Assembly: GCA_910588935.1 (NCBI GenBank)
Contig: CAJUSM010000088.1
Span: 1 to 5,655 of the forward strand
Direction: 5' to 3'
DNA from: an uncultured Oscillospiraceae bacterium
GTDB taxonomy: Bacteria; Bacillota; Clostridia; Oscillospirales; Acutalibacteraceae
DNA length: 5,655 nt
The notes beneath the pieces are model-generated. The model had not been told where the DNA came from. It worked only from the letters and a program-made list of their open reading frames with translations, and made no database searches. Every line of letters starts with the position of its first letter. The stretch's first letter is position 1. The position numbers and the translations under genes are program-made. Below are positions 5,429-5,655 of the stretch, in pieces.

Positions 5429-5655
5429 TTATACGGTCGGAAGTCTGTTTTTGTCGCCCCATTCGCACATTCCGTCCAAAATGGGCATAAGAGATTTTCC
5501 TCGTTCCGTTAAGCTGTACTCAACTTTGGGTGGGATTTGTGGGTATTCCTCCCTATGTACCAATTGGTCATTTTCTAACTCTTTTAGTGTGGAGCTCAGT
5601 GTCTTATAGGAAATTTCCCCAATATATTTTTTCATTTCGTTAAACCGCACGACCT
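5429..5655 (-). CDS. HxlR-family winged-helix transcriptional regulator, 3' part
   Basis: The frame is open from the right edge of the window to TAA at 5429-5431, giving the C-terminal 75 or so residues of a protein that is usually about 105-115 long. The text VRFNEMKKYIGEISYKTLSS followed by TLKELENDQLVHREEYP, PPKVEYSLTERGKSLMPIL and MCEWG is the diagnostic HxlR winged-helix core: recognition helix (ISYKTLSSTLKELE), wing (VHREEYPQIPPKVEYSLT) and C-terminal dimer helix. The N-terminus, including the conserved Cys region found in many members, lies outside, so the apparent GTG start at 5650 is not real. Such regulators often respond to reactive electrophiles or redox stress and tend to control adjacent genes. 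The target is unknown. The gene converges on the ABC-transporter stub. Confidence 0.9.
   Translation of the reverse strand, partial: VVRFNEMKKYIGEISYKTLSSTLKELENDQLVHREEYPQIPPKVEYSLTERGKSLMPILDGMCEWGDKNRLPTV

Noticed and set aside
5263..5512. Overlapping plus-strand frames of 65-76 codons at the right end
   Set aside because: They run antisense to the well-supported HxlR gene and through its terminator, and none resembles a protein family.

Overview
The window looks like a chromosomal accessory region of an anaerobic, mid-GC Firmicute, most likely a gut-type member of the Clostridia. This rests on strong AGGAGG-type ribosome binding sites, consensus sigma-A promoters, and protein families typical of anaerobic corrinoid-dependent methyl transfer. 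No marker here fixes the genus.

About 80% of the window is one minus-strand gene cluster, read from right to left. A near-consensus promoter (4885-4913) leads into a URO-D-fold methyltransferase (4852-3791). After a 144-bp gap comes a small methyl-carrying corrinoid protein (3646-3018), then an MtaA/CmuA-type methyltransferase (3007-2009), a cysteine-rich DUF2284 protein (1943-1386), and a RACo-like ferredoxin/ASKHA reductive activator (1393-203). A stem-loop with a T-rich tail (56-88) closes the unit. Together these are the standard parts of a corrinoid methyl-transfer system: a substrate-side methyltransferase, the corrinoid carrier, an acceptor-side methyltransferase, and an ATP-dependent activator that re-reduces Co(II). 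The substrate cannot be told from the sequence.

The system appears to be broken. The corrinoid protein gene has an in-frame TAG at codon 50 and a separate one-base deletion that removes the Asp of the DxHxxG cobalamin motif. The activator is in frame but lacks a block of roughly 120-130 residues, including the adenosine-binding part of the ASKHA fold, while its normal C-terminal end is still present. The two methyltransferases and the DUF2284 gene look intact. The simplest reading is an operon in early decay. The alternatives are sequence errors or, less likely, recoding of TAG.

Right of the operon (4981-5139) is a 159-bp palindromic element with 16-bp terminal inverted repeats flanked by TA, which resembles a MITE. 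It is followed by a 23-codon stub of an ABC-transporter ATPase on the plus strand, about 145 bp without a recognisable gene, and the 3' part of an HxlR-family regulator gene on the minus strand that runs off the right edge and has its own probable terminator. The leftmost 50 bases hold a strong short hairpin and nothing else I can identify.
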